Of a stretch of DNA of 64,000 bases, positions 1-11,000 are shown in pieces. The stretch is taken from positions 3,286,001-3,350,000 of the forward strand of contig NC_079491.1 of assembly GCF_020520425.1 (NCBI RefSeq). Direction: 5' to 3'. Position 1 is the first letter of the stretch. Each line of letters opens with the position of its first letter. Under the pieces are notes generated by a model, which did no database searches, was not told the DNA's origin, and worked only from the letters and a program-made list of their open reading frames with translations. Position numbers and translations under genes: made by a program. The stretch is from Spinacia oleracea (Eukaryota > Streptophyta > Magnoliopsida > Caryophyllales > Amaranthaceae).

Positions 1-2360
1 TTTCCATATGCTAATAGGCAATTCTCTTAAAAAGGTGAAACCAACTGTGTATATGTTTTGTTTGCAATATGCTCATAGCGTGTATTGTGGTCTTGAATTA
101 TTGGTGAAGAAGTTATGCTTGATTTACTCAGGATAAGTTGCTGTATTGTGGTATTGTGTTTTTTTAGTAGTCTTTCAAGAGAACTATCCCCTTTGTTTAC
201 TAGTAGCCACATGTGCTTTGTGTAGACAATATTTATTATTGGAGACTTAGGATAAGGAGAAAGAGTGATGAACCTGAGATACATGGTGGATTTTACCTCG
301 AGAGAGAATGTGGTCTTAGTTTAGCTCTCTTCTTTCTAATGAATGGGGCTAAGGTGATATAAACTAAGAGAAATTTCAATTTAAGGCTCTTGATACCATG
401 TGAGTGTAGTAAAAGCCATTTTGGAAAAAACTGTTGTGAAAACTTGTTAATACACAACTAATGTATATCCTGGGCCAATAAATGGCACGCCATATACATA
501 TGTGCATTATTTTCACTCATTGGTTATGTGCAACTCTTACATGGTATTAATGGCTTTGATTTGGATTTGGCTTCGATAGTTTGTATCTTGCTGAAAATCC
601 AATTAGATCTGTATTTAAGATGTACTCCGTATCTAAGCTGTTTCAGCAAGCATCTCCAGCAAGATATTTTTACTGTCACATGACATTAGCAATTTTCTTA
701 AAGAAGTAAAACCAGCAGTGTACTTTATTACTGGATGCAATCTGATGCTTCAGGGTTCTGGGAAGGAGTATAGTGCATTGTCTATGGGTGAAGAATCTGA
801 AGATAGGAGAAGAAGTTATTCTTTCTTTACTTAAGATAGTTGCTTGAATAGTATATCTCTATGATTTGGAGCAATTAATATCAATGACATAGATACGACT
901 ATACGAGAGTATATTTTGGACAAATGCTGAAGCTATTACAGTTATTGGGAAAACTATCTTATATCAAAACTAAGGGTGCAAAATGCAGATATTGTCTCTC
1001 ATTAGGATTCATTTGTTTTTTTTGGTTAAAGACGAGTAATTCATGAATTCAATGATAGCCACACAAGTGTTCAACTCATTACCACACTGAGTTGGACAAA
1101 TCTGTGACTTTTACTGTATTAGTAATCTCTTAAGACACCCATTGAAAAACCACTCCTTTTAGTTGATTCATGTGCAATACTGAAATACAGAGGAATATAT
1201 TTGGAGATTTAGGTAAAGGAGAGAGATTGATGATCATGACAGACAGGGTTGAGAGTATGTTTTGGACAAATGCTGAAACTATTACAGTTATTGGGAAAAC
1301 TATCCTATGTCAAAACTAAGGGTGCAAAATGCAGATATTGTCTCTAATTAGGATTTCTTTTTGGTTTAAGACGAGTACTTCATGAATTCAATGATAGTCA
1401 CACAAGTGTTCTACTCATCAACACATTGAGTTGGACAAATTTCTTGACTTTCACTGTATTAGTAATCTAGACAATCATTGAAAACGAGCCCTTTTAGTTG
1501 ATACATGTGCGATAATGAAATACAGAGGAATATATTTGGAGATTTGGGAAAAGGAGAGAGATTGATGATCATGAGAGACAGGGTTGAGAGAACTTGGTCT
1601 TGGTTAAGGCCTCTTCTCTCGATTGGTACATATTAGCATGTTGAATAGCAATTAGTCAATTACTATATTCTACAGAAAGGTGCTGTCGGAAAAAAAAAAA
1701 TTTACAGTAAGGAGAAGGTTCCTTCTGTAATGGGAATGTAACCTCTTATGGAGTTAGGTTATACCCTTAAGAGTATGGAACAGGGATGAAAGGATACAGA
1801 ACATTCACCCCCAAGAACCACAGTTGATAGGAGGCATGACTTTAGGTTACAATGTGAAACTTCGTACTGCGAACTATATCAAGTACTACTTAGCGCGGAG
1901 CAACTCCTGCCGGGTTAACGGTTTTAGAGCTATTAAGGACATCCAAATGGAACATTGACAAAAGAAAAAAAAAATTGGTGCAGCACACAACCAAAAATAA
2001 ACTTTTGCAAGGAAAAGACCCAAATAACCACTGTAAACACAGTTGACAATTTGGCTTCATTACTTGCCTTTAGAAAAGATACTATGATAGTATCTTAATT
2101 TAGTTCATATTACAATATCAACGTGACAATTGTTTTTAGACCCTAGTAGTAATCCCCCCTCCTATGGCGATTCAATTTGTTGGGCTGTAGGTGAAAATTT
2201 TAACTTAGTATACTTTAGAACGTAAGCGAAACCTCAAACCCAAATAGGAAAGTAGTTTAAGCAGTTAATCCCCGGACTATTTCGGTGACCGGTTATTTCC
2301 TCGGTCTTTGCAGTTGATTGCATCAGTCCAGATTCCAGAGTCTAAATTAGCTTTTATCAG
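1..2360. repeat. Gene-free stretch made of a diverged local repeat family
   Basis: No reading frame here looks like a gene. The left 1.6 kb consists of diverged copies of a sequence that also fills the large intron of the H2A.Z gene (about 8.5-10.3 kb). Shared words include CTAAGGTGATATAAACTA (350 and 9348) and GATTGATGATCATGAGAGA (1562 and 9294). Within it, 905-1250 and 1251-1590 are adjacent direct copies with a 346 bp period and only scattered differences. From about 1660 to 2360 I see only AT-rich sequence leading into the presumed promoter of the F-box gene. What the repeat is remains unclear; it could be a decayed transposon or the remnant of a duplicated H2A.Z locus. Confidence 0.6.
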
Positions 2361-2867
2361 GTAAATTTTCTCTTCTGTTTCGACGTCTTGCCTTCCTTGT
2401 TTCTTAAGATTATGGTTATGATCATGATGTTCTATATTTGTTGTTTTGAATAAAATCCTATGCTATTTGCAAAAAGAGGAAGTAAAAAAAAATGAAACTT
2501 TAATGGCAAAAGGTAAGAACTTTTTGCCCTAATTTAAGTACCCTGTTGAATATATGGCTTCAAATGTGTGTATCCTTGCTGAACAATACTTTGCATGTCG
2601 GATTTTTATCATTAGTTTACAAAATTATAAACTGGGCAATTGATTTTTGAGGATGTAAATTGAATAGATGAAAAGGGTCAATTATAGGACTCCAATTACG
2701 CTTTAGTTGTGAATCATTCTTGTTATATTTAGTTGTTTTGTCCTAGCAATTGGTAATCATATATTTGAGTATTTCTTTGTTCTTTTCTGAGTTAACATAC
2801 ATGAAGAATTTTTGCGTATCATGTATATACCTGGATTTTCTTATAAATGTTTTGAAACTACTTGTAG
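2361..2867 (+). other. Possible 5'UTR intron of the F-box gene
   Basis: The sequence TTTTATCAG at 2352-2360 is followed by GTAAAT, a good plant donor, and TACTTGTAG at 2859-2867 is a usable acceptor only 10 bases before the preferred ATG at 2878. Splicing this way would remove the upstream in-frame ATG at 2821. An alternative acceptor is TTTTGTCCTAG near 2747. This is inferred from splice-site appearance only. Confidence 0.3.
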
Positions 2868-2877
2868 TTGCAAAAGA

Positions 2878-4251
2878 ATGAACGAAGGCAAACAAACTAA
2901 ATTGGGTGATAGCATTTTGCAAGATAGAACTGTTCTGTTGCCTGATGAACTTCTCATACACATATTATCCTACATGCCATTGAGGCAAGCTGTGAGTACC
3001 AGTCTACTTTCAAGAAGATGGAGGAATTTATGGATGAAAAATCCCAATTTGATGTTTGATGCCTATAACATATTTGGCCGGGAACTAAACTACGTAGAGC
3101 AGCGTTTGAAAACACTTCAGTTTGTTAGATTAGTGAACGGGGTAATTAACCAACTGGTTTCTTCTTCTTCGATTTGTGTTTCTACCTTTTCGGGCCACTA
3201 TGAATTATCCGGGGAAGTGGTCTCTTTCATCGACCGTTGGGTGTTGTTTTCCCTTGACCGCAACGTGCAAACCCTTAACCTACACTTCCGTAAGGGAACC
3301 ACCATTGGTTCATGGTTCTTTCCTCCTCAAATGGCTAGTCCCCAAACAAGCCTTTGCCACCTAAGCCACCTCCGTTTAGGAGGATGTGAAGTTGTTCCTA
3401 CTTTTGGTGGTTTCAAGAATCTTAAACTGGTCTCTTTGACCTCTGTGATTGTTACAGATCAAGCTTTTGAAGATCTGCTGTCAAATTGTTTACTTCTTGA
3501 AGACTTATTTGTTTGCTCGGCTGAAAAATTGACAAGTATAAGAATCCCGGAATCATTAGTCCGGTTGAAATTTCTGCACTTATACCTTTGCCATGATTTA
3601 CTCAATCTAGAACTAAATGCACGAAATCTTTCATCTTTCACATATATTGGACCTAAGTTAACCTTCTCCTTCAACAATATCTCAAAGCTTCTGATTCTGC
3701 GTTTGGGTTGGATAGATGAAGTTTTTAGCCAACTTATGAGCAAAAACTTACAACTCCATACTTTAGTTCTTGATCTTGATCTGTTCTTTGAGAAGTTTGA
3801 TCTGGATTATGAGATTTTGCCTACACTAGCCAGTCTCAAGGTGCTGATTTTGTCAGTTGTTTCTTTAAGTGGCGGTTTTCTTGGATTCATTAACTTCCTA
3901 AAAGCAGCCCCTTCTCTGTATAAATTTGGTTTGCATCTAAAAGGTCCTAGCTTTTATACTCATGATTTAGAAAAGCGTTTATGTGAGAAATTCCGCCATG
4001 AAAATGTTCGTGAGATTGAGCTTAGTGGCTTCTTGGGTCAGAAAGGGCATATTGAACTAGCTATTATGCTGATTGAATCAGCTGTTGTGTTGGAGAAGAT
4101 GACCATTGTACCCTTTGGTAAAAGGTTGTATCTGAACAAATGGTGTTGTGAAAAGCCGGAGAAAGAGCAGATTGATGCCATAAGAAAATGCGCTGATCAG
4201 ATTTCCAGCAAACTTCCAGCAACAGCTAAGTTGGAAATCCTTGAATATTGA
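2878..4251 (+). CDS. F-box/LRR-repeat/FBD protein, single exon, 457 aa
   Basis: This is probably a substrate-recognition subunit of an SCF (SKP1-CUL1-F-box) ubiquitin ligase, of the large plant F-box/FBD family. Residues 18-58 form a classic F-box (LPDELLIHILSYMP followed by TSLLSRRWRNLW) that would bind an SKP1-like protein. The middle is a run of irregular leucine-rich repeats, including LSHLRLGGCEV, LKFLHLYLC and LKVLILSVVSL. The last ~70 residues match the FBD domain pattern (AIMLIESAVVLEKMTI, then a C-terminal LEILEY). I start at 2878 because the F-box usually lies close to the N terminus. An in-frame ATG at 2821 would add 19 residues unlike the family and may lie in a 5'UTR intron. The frame is open throughout with no break. 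The target is unknown; FBD proteins evolve fast and most have no assigned function. Confidence 0.85.
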   Translation: MNEGKQTKLGDSILQDRTVLLPDELLIHILSYMPLRQAVSTSLLSRRWRNLWMKNPNLMFDAYNIFGRELNYVEQRLKTLQFVRLVNGVINQLVSSSSICVSTFSGHYELSGEVVSFIDRWVLFSLDRNVQTLNLHFRKGTTIGSWFFPPQMASPQTSLCHLSHLRLGGCEVVPTFGGFKNLKLVSLTSVIVTDQAFEDLLSNCLLLEDLFVCSAEKLTSIRIPESLVRLKFLHLYLCHDLLNLELNARNLSSFTYIGPKLTFSFNNISKLLILRLGWIDEVFSQLMSKNLQLHTLVLDLDLFFEKFDLDYEILPTLASLKVLILSVVSLSGGFLGFINFLKAAPSLYKFGLHLKGPSFYTHDLEKRLCEKFRHENVREIELSGFLGQKGHIELAIMLIESAVVLEKMTIVPFGKRLYLNKWCCEKPEKEQIDAIRKCADQISSKLPATAKLEILEY

Positions 4252-5824
4252 GTAGCATGTTCTTCCTTTCTGAATGTTTTGATAAAACTTTCATCTGGCA
4301 AAATGTACATACATGGTAATTGATCTGCATTCTTTTGTTCAGCCAATTTCATGATTTTGTCATAGTGAAAAATATTTAGTGGAATATTTTTATTCAGGTA
4401 TTTTCTGGAAGAAATTTGAGTTTCAGATATTGACATTCTTTTTCATGTCATCTTGTTGATACAGAGTTTATGATATGATACAGTTATTTCTAGTTTTTTC
4501 AGGGTTCATCATCTCAAATTTAGAGATCATGTATGGAGTATATTGTTTGTAAACTATAAGATTTTTATGTGTAGTTTTTTTTATGAAATCAAATTTCACC
4601 TGAATTTTGTTGCTGGTTTAGGTTGTTTTGCCTGACATCTTTAGCACAATAATGCAACTTTCTCTGATCAGTTTAACATTTGAACTGACCTGATAAGTTA
4701 TTTGATAGAATGGTTTTTGGTTCCGGATTCGAACCTTGAACATGCTGTAAGTACAATATCAGTCTGGCAGTTTGCCTTGTATCTGGATTTTATTTATAAA
4801 TGTTATTGAGTGTTGTTGTAGACAGTTATGTATGAGACTACTGGTCCTTGTTAAACAAAATAAGTTGCTCATTGCTTTACAGAGTTTTTGTACTATTGCT
4901 AGTTTCTTGTGGGCCGGCAACCTAGACCCGCCTAGCTCTGCCGGTGGTTGAATGCTTGGAGATGACTAAGGGTCGGGTCAGTTCTTAGCCGGCCGAGCTA
5001 TAGGGTTCAAGTCGAGGTTTGGATCCATCAAGCAATTGTTTGAGGCTAGTTCATGGGTCAACTAATGGAGCCATAATGTTAGAATTCAACCTTCAATTAC
5101 TTGTATTTTGCTTACTCATTACTTTTTAGGGTCTTTCTAATAGTTTTCTAGGATTTAGATAGAATTATTATGTTTCTGTCAATACAGTGTAGTGTTTACT
5201 GAAAGTTTGAAGCTAATTCAAAATAAACCTTATCCGATATGGACCACTACCCCTCATCAGAAGTTGACCTTCCTTAATTACTTGCATGGTTGCTAACCTT
5301 TATAGATATTGTGATGTCACATGCTCTTAAGCTTTTCAAGATTCAACAAAGCCTTCCCAAAACAGTTACATTTTTGTCGTCGGTCCCGCTTGTGCCTGTT
5401 GTGCACACACAACTACACAAGTGCCCCAATCGATTCTCAACCCTCACTCTTGTCGCCGATAGGTAAGAGTGTCCATTCTAAATCAAGCACCATCTCGTGC
5501 CTCTCAAGCTTTGAGATACAGTTTTCGCCCTTGCCGCTCCATAGACAAGAGCACACCGCACAATCCACTATCAAAACACTTAGACTGTGACACATAGTGT
5601 TGTATCATATTTTTTGACTAGAGTGTTGCGTCAACTTAACTACTGTACATTTAATTTCATAATTTCTTGCTGAAAAGGTCAAGTAAATAACAATGGCTTT
5701 TGAGGGTGAGTTGATTTATGAAATCCCATTTTCCATACTTAAAACTCGTAACCCAACCGCTAACTAACAACCCACCATGTTATAAGAAATAAGTTGGGTT
5801 GAGCAAGTATCCGGTAAATTTTTG
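4252..5824. other. Intergenic region 3' of the F-box gene
   Basis: It contains the 3'UTR and terminator of the F-box gene (not precisely placed) and AT-rich spacer. A GC-richer patch at 4915-5045 carries GGCCGGCAACCTAGACCCG-type sequence resembling dispersed plant repeats. A short open frame at 5321-5590 has no recognisable domain and I do not call it a gene. Confidence 0.5.
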
Positions 5825-7321
5825 GCTATACCCGGGTACAGCCAAAGCTGGCTGTACTCCCATCCAAAACGATGTCGTTTTGTGTTGTTTAAAATGAACA
5901 TTAATATACTGGTACAAAAATGAACATTTACTATTTCGGAAATGAACATTTATTTATTTATTTGGAATGAACATTTACTATTTTGGAAATGAACATTTAT
6001 TTATTTATTTGGAAATAAACTACAAAAATGAACATTTACTATTTCGAAAAAGAACATTTATTTAGTTATTTGGAATGAACATTTACTATTTTGGAAATGA
6101 ACATTTATTTATTTATTTGGAAATAAACAATATAGGCGCTTGTAAAAACATAAAAGACCAATGAAGTGAACAATTTCATTATGAACATTAACCATATATT
6201 TATTGTGAACAAACAAATAAACAAGAAAGAACAAATAATTCAACAAAAAAGAACAAACAATATAAAAAAGAACATAAAATTCCAGAAAAAAGAACAACCA
6301 ATACAACAATTATGAACAATTTTATGATGAATTTTAAAGCCAACATGAAAAAACAAACAATACAACATGAAAGAACAAATACAGGTACAAAAATGAACAT
6401 TTACTATTTCGGAAATGAACATTTATTTATTTATTTGGAATGAACATTTACTATTTTGGAAATGAACATTTATTTATTTATTTGGAAATAAACTACAAAA
6501 ATGAACATTTACTATTTCGGAAATGAACATTTATTTATTTATTTGGAATGAACATTTACTATTTTGGAAATGAACATTTATTTATTTATTTGGAAATAAA
6601 CAATATAGGCGCTTGTAAAAACATAAAAGACCAATGAAGTGAACAATTTCATTATGAATTTTAAAGCCAACATGAAAGAACGAACAATACAACAAGAAAG
6701 AACAAACAATAAAGCAGATAATTATTATGAACAAAAAAATAAACAAAAAATAACAAATAATTCAACAAAAAAGAACAAACAATATAAAAAAGAACATAAA
6801 ATTCCAGAAAAAAGAACAAACAATACAACAATTATGAACAATTTTATGATAATTTTAAAGCCAACATGAAAGAACAAACAATACAACAATAAGTTTGATG
6901 AATGAATTTAAAAAACAAGAAAGAACAAACAGTACAACAAGAAAGAACAAACAATACAAAAAGAAAGAATAAAAGATTAATGAAGAGTTTAATTATGAAC
7001 ATTAACCATATGATTATTATAAACAAACAAATAAACAAGAAAGAACAAACAATATTAAAAAAAAAAAAACATAAAGTTCTAGAAGAAAGAACAAAAAATA
7101 CAACAATTATGAAAATTTGATGATGAATTTAAAAAACAACATGAAAGAACAAACAGTACAACAAAAATGAACAAACAGTACAACAAGAAAGAACAAACAG
7201 TACAATAAGAATGAACAAACAGTACAATAAAAAAGAACAAACAGTCGACAAGAATGAACAAACAATATGAGCGCGTCATTTTTGGGGGGTACAGCCAGAG
7301 TTGGCTGTACCCGGGTACAGC
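5825..7321. mobile_element. Terminal-inverted-repeat element (MULE- or hAT-like MITE) with internal minisatellite
   Basis: The two ends are inverted copies over about 45 bp: the left end reads GCTATACCCGGGTACAGCCA and the reverse complement of the right end reads GCTGTACCCGGGTACAGCCA. Just inside each end is a small palindrome built on GTACAGCCA/TGGCTGTAC. The interior is almost entirely A/T-rich repeats. One unit of about 45 bp centres on ATGAACATTTACTATTT followed by ATTTATTTATTTGGA and recurs from 5888 to 6600. Runs of AAAGAACAAACA follow to 7265. Large blocks are duplicated inside it (about 6044-6185 against 6514-6656, and 6241-6346 against 6765-6869). I could not find a clear target duplication. 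No transposase is encoded, so it is non-autonomous. It ends about 300 bp upstream of the H2A.Z leader. Confidence 0.7.
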
Positions 7322-7337
7322 AGTTAGCAATTGCAAA

Positions 7338-7434
7338 TATCCCACATTAATAAATGGGCTAAAGTAGTACAAATAGCCCATATTAATAAATGGGCTTAAT
7401 AGTACAAATAGCCCACATTAATAAATGGGCTAAT
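7338..7434. promoter_or_regulatory. Tandem array of TGGGCT (site II-like) motifs upstream of H2A.Z
   Basis: A ~36 bp unit (AATAGCCCA, then TTAATAAATGGGCT) is repeated two and a half times. It gives TGGGCT at 7355, 7391 and 7426 and its complement AGCCCA at 7375 and 7410. TGGGCY (site II) elements bound by TCP-type factors are known in promoters of proliferation genes such as PCNA and ribosomal-protein genes. The role here is inferred from motif density and position. Confidence 0.5.
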
Positions 7435-7460
7435 CGTCCAAAATACGGGGAGTAAGAAAA

Positions 7461-7528
7461 GGCGCCAAAAATTGTTTGAAACTTCGAAAAACCAGAAATT
7501 TCATGAAAATTTCATGAAATTGGCGCCT
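7461..7528. promoter_or_regulatory. Two E2F-like GGCGCC sites in the H2A.Z promoter
   Basis: GGCGCCAAAA at 7461 (TTTTGGCGCC on the other strand) fits the E2F consensus TTTSSCGC. A second core, TTGGCGCC, lies at 7520-7527. Between them is an inverted/direct TTTCATGAAA pair. E2F sites are typical of S-phase genes. Position, 60-200 bp upstream of the probable start of transcription near 7635, supports a regulatory role but does not prove it. Confidence 0.5.
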
Positions 7529-7679
7529 CTTTTAACTCCTCGTTAAAATCAAAACGTAAATTCACCGCCATTAATTTCAAAACCCACTTTCTCTCTCCTC
7601 TATTTAATTCATCCCTTTCTTTCTGTCACTCGATTTCCAAAGCTTCTTCCTTTCTCAATTCCCTCACTCCCAGCCAAAG

Positions 7680-8048
7680 GTATGCTTTACTGCTTTCTTG
7701 CATTTTCTTTTCTCCAATTTCTGTGTATTATTGGCTTGGAAATTTAAATTTTTGTTTAGAAATCTGGGTTTTTGTTGTCCGTTAGTTCATAAATAAAGAA
7801 AAATGTCAATTTGGTTCAAATTTGGGGATATTCTTTTCTGGGTTTTACTGATATTAATTTGATTAAAGGGGGATTTTATTTTTTTATTCTTCCAATTTGT
7901 TGTTAAGAATTGGGCTGAAATTCTGCTTTAGGATTATAAATCTAGTAAAACTTGTGTGGATTTATCTTGAATTTAGATTTTTCCAACTGAAACATGTTCG
8001 TAGTTCTTGATATTGATAATTTCTTCCTTGTGTGTGTATATTTTACAG
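7680..8048 (+). other. 5'UTR intron of the H2A.Z gene
   Basis: The leader CAGCCAAAG ends at 7679 and is followed by GTATGC. The intron closes with ATTTTACAG at 8048, 39 bases before the ATG. The TATA-like element CTATTTAAT around 7601 would place the transcription start near 7635 in pyrimidine-rich DNA. A leader intron is common in plant histone-variant genes and often boosts expression. Confidence 0.65.
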
Positions 8049-8087
8049 TGATTTTGTGGTTTGAAGTTCAACGAATTTAAGGAGAAA

Positions 8088-11000
8088 ATGTCAGGAAAGG
8101 GAGGAAAAGGACTATTGGCTGGTAAAACAACGGCGGGTAACAAAGATAAGGATAAGAAGAGGCCTGTTTCTCGCTCTTCTAGGGCTGGTCTTCAGGTAGT
8201 CTTTCCTCTTTTTCTCTATATGTTTGTGGATCTTCTTTTGTATAGCTTTATAATTTGCTTAGAAAAGTTCCAAAAGATTAATCATGAGAATAATAGTATG
8301 ATTAGTTGAATGTGAAATTGTGTTTAGTTAATTAAGGTGTTTCGTTGTTGAAAATATTTGTTCATTTGAGTGAGAGAACTTGTTGAATATATAGATGTTT
8401 CAGATGCTTAAACTTCTATCAACAAGTGAAGTTTGAAGTTAATTATTACGGAGTATTGATCTCTCTAGGTGTTTACTTCTGGTTTAAGATATGATACAAA
8501 CTATTGTGGATTTTTTAATTTAAAGGCTCTGATACCATGTTAGATTTTGTATAAGCCAAAAAGTTTATATGATGATCCCATAAACTAATTGGCACTATCT
8601 TTGCTTATTGGCTATATGTGAACTCTAATATGGTATTAGTGTCTTCGATTTAAATTGGACTTGCTTAGTTTGTATTAATGTTCCTGAAAAATAAAATTAT
8701 TGTTGTTATCAAGAGGCATCTAATCTAACTAAGCATCATCTCTTACCAACATGTGTAGTTTCTAATTTTCTATATACTCAGAAGACAATTTTCTTAAAGA
8801 AGTGGAATTAATATTGTATAATGTATTACAAGATGCTATTTGATACTCAAGAGGATTTTGGGAAGAGTGTGTTTGAGGTCTTAAACTATGATTGGAGAAG
8901 CCATTATTGCTTATTTTGAATAAATTGTTGAATAGTATGCCTTTATGGGTTGGAGCAATATGTTCAGTTTACTGTTTAGAAATTAAACTATGTGTTGGTT
9001 TACAGGAATCCTTGGGCTTAGTTATTAAGCATTTTCCCTAATTTTTGTTATCAAATGACTGTCTATATCTAAATTTGTCAGCAAAGACAACTACCGAATG
9101 AATTCAATGGAAGCCACGCTAGTGTTTCACTCATCACCACTCAATGATAAGTGAAACAAATGTGTGGCTTTCATTGAATTATTGTACTAGTCTTTAAGGC
9201 AACAATTGAAGAATCACCCCTTTGTTTATTAGTAACTAGCTACAAGTGCATTGGGTAGAAAATATAATTGGAGATTTGGGACAAGGAGAAAGATTGATGA
9301 TCATGAGAGACATGGTGGACTAATGATGTCTTTTCTTTCTAATGAGCTAAGGTGATATAAACTAATAGAATATGTATAATTATGTAAATTATTATGTAAG
9401 ATTTAGTCAAATATTCCAATATTGTTAACGGTTACTTATCATTAGAATAATAAACAAACTCCTTAATTGTAGGAGTATGTGTATGTTACGCAAACAAGTT
9501 TTAAATCAGCTTTGTAAACTCTTGTATTCTAGCTTGTTTGCGTAACATACTCCTATAATTGAGGAGTTTGTTTACTATTGTAATGATAAGTAACCATTTA
9601 TTCTAATTTACATATTCTATCATAAACAAAGAAGGATTTTCGATTTAAAGACCATGATAGAATTGGTAAAAGCCAATTATTATGTTTTCAGAGGATTCAT
9701 GAACTTGAATTGTCTTCAAAATATACAAATGTTGGGAAAACTTGCAAGTCCACACCTAATTGTAGATCTTTGGCAATAAATGACATTTCATAAGCTAATG
9801 TGCATAATCTTCACTCCTTGGCTATGTAAAACCTCTTTCATGGTGTTAATGGCACTGATTTGATTTCAACTTTTCTAGTTTGTATTGCTATTCTAGGTCT
9901 AGATATGTTTTAGGCACACTTTCTGTTGAAATGCTTCAGGGTTCTGGGAAATAGTGATACAATCTTAAACTGTTCATAGGTGAATAAGTTATACTTGCTT
10001 TATTCAAGATAATTTTTGAATGAGCCTACAATTATCTGAAAGTGGTCAATAACCAAACTAACTAATGAAAGACAGGGATCCCTTGATTATAAGGCACTTC
10101 TTCCTTGTAATGTTAGTAGGCATATCTTACCTTTAATTAAGAAACTTTATAACAGTAGAAAGACAACTAACTAATGAATTCAATTGAGAGCCATACACAA
10201 TTGGTTAACTCATCATTACTCATTAATGAATTGGACAAATGTGTGATTTCCTTTGCATTGTGTCAATAATCTTGTAAGATCAACTATCGAAATAATCACC
10301 TCTTTGTTTATTAGTAATTAGATACATACTTAATAGCGATAGAATGATGATAGATGTGTTTTGCTCTTAACCCAGAGGTAGAACTTTGTCTAAGTTCAGG
10401 TCACCTGAGTTTTAGGTGATGATCACCACCTGCTCGAAATTCTGGGTATTTCAGAATTTTCTTTGTTTATCAGGGACCAATTACCTGTCCAATAAAAGCT
10501 GTTATCCCATTGATCACACTTATATTACACATTAGTCAGGAAATCTGGAGTTATTGATAATCTTTTACTATTCCCAAAACTTTCAAAGTTCCTGCTAGAT
10601 GTTCTAAGGCTCCGTTTGGTTTGGTGTAAAACATGTTTATGGAAAACGATTTTCCCCTTTTCAACCATTTTTTCTTTTTTCTATTAATTTTCTTGTAAGG
10701 AACCAAACAAAGGAAAACTAGTTTGGAATTCTGTTTTCCCTTACAAAACAATATTCATTCCCATGGTAATGCAAGTTCACTCAAAATTATGTCTTTTTCT
10801 TTATAAATTTTCATCACCACCCATCACCATTTGGGGGAGTGGTATTGCTTTATTAGGTGGGAATGCAAATTTATGAAGAAAAACACAAAGTTTGAGATAA
10901 ATTTTCATTACCATGGACATCATGATGCTATTTTCTTGCCAAATTAAACTTAGATTTATTCGCAGTTCCCACCGTTTATTACCGGCTACCAAACAGGCCG

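Noticed and set aside
5321..5590. An 89-codon open frame on + with cysteine-rich sequence
   Set aside because: It has no recognisable domain, and no promoter or splice context. It lies in spacer and reads like chance.
6109..7120. Several overlapping open frames rich in Asn/Lys or Phe/Leu on both strands
   Set aside because: They are translations of the A/T-rich minisatellite inside the 5825-7321 element.
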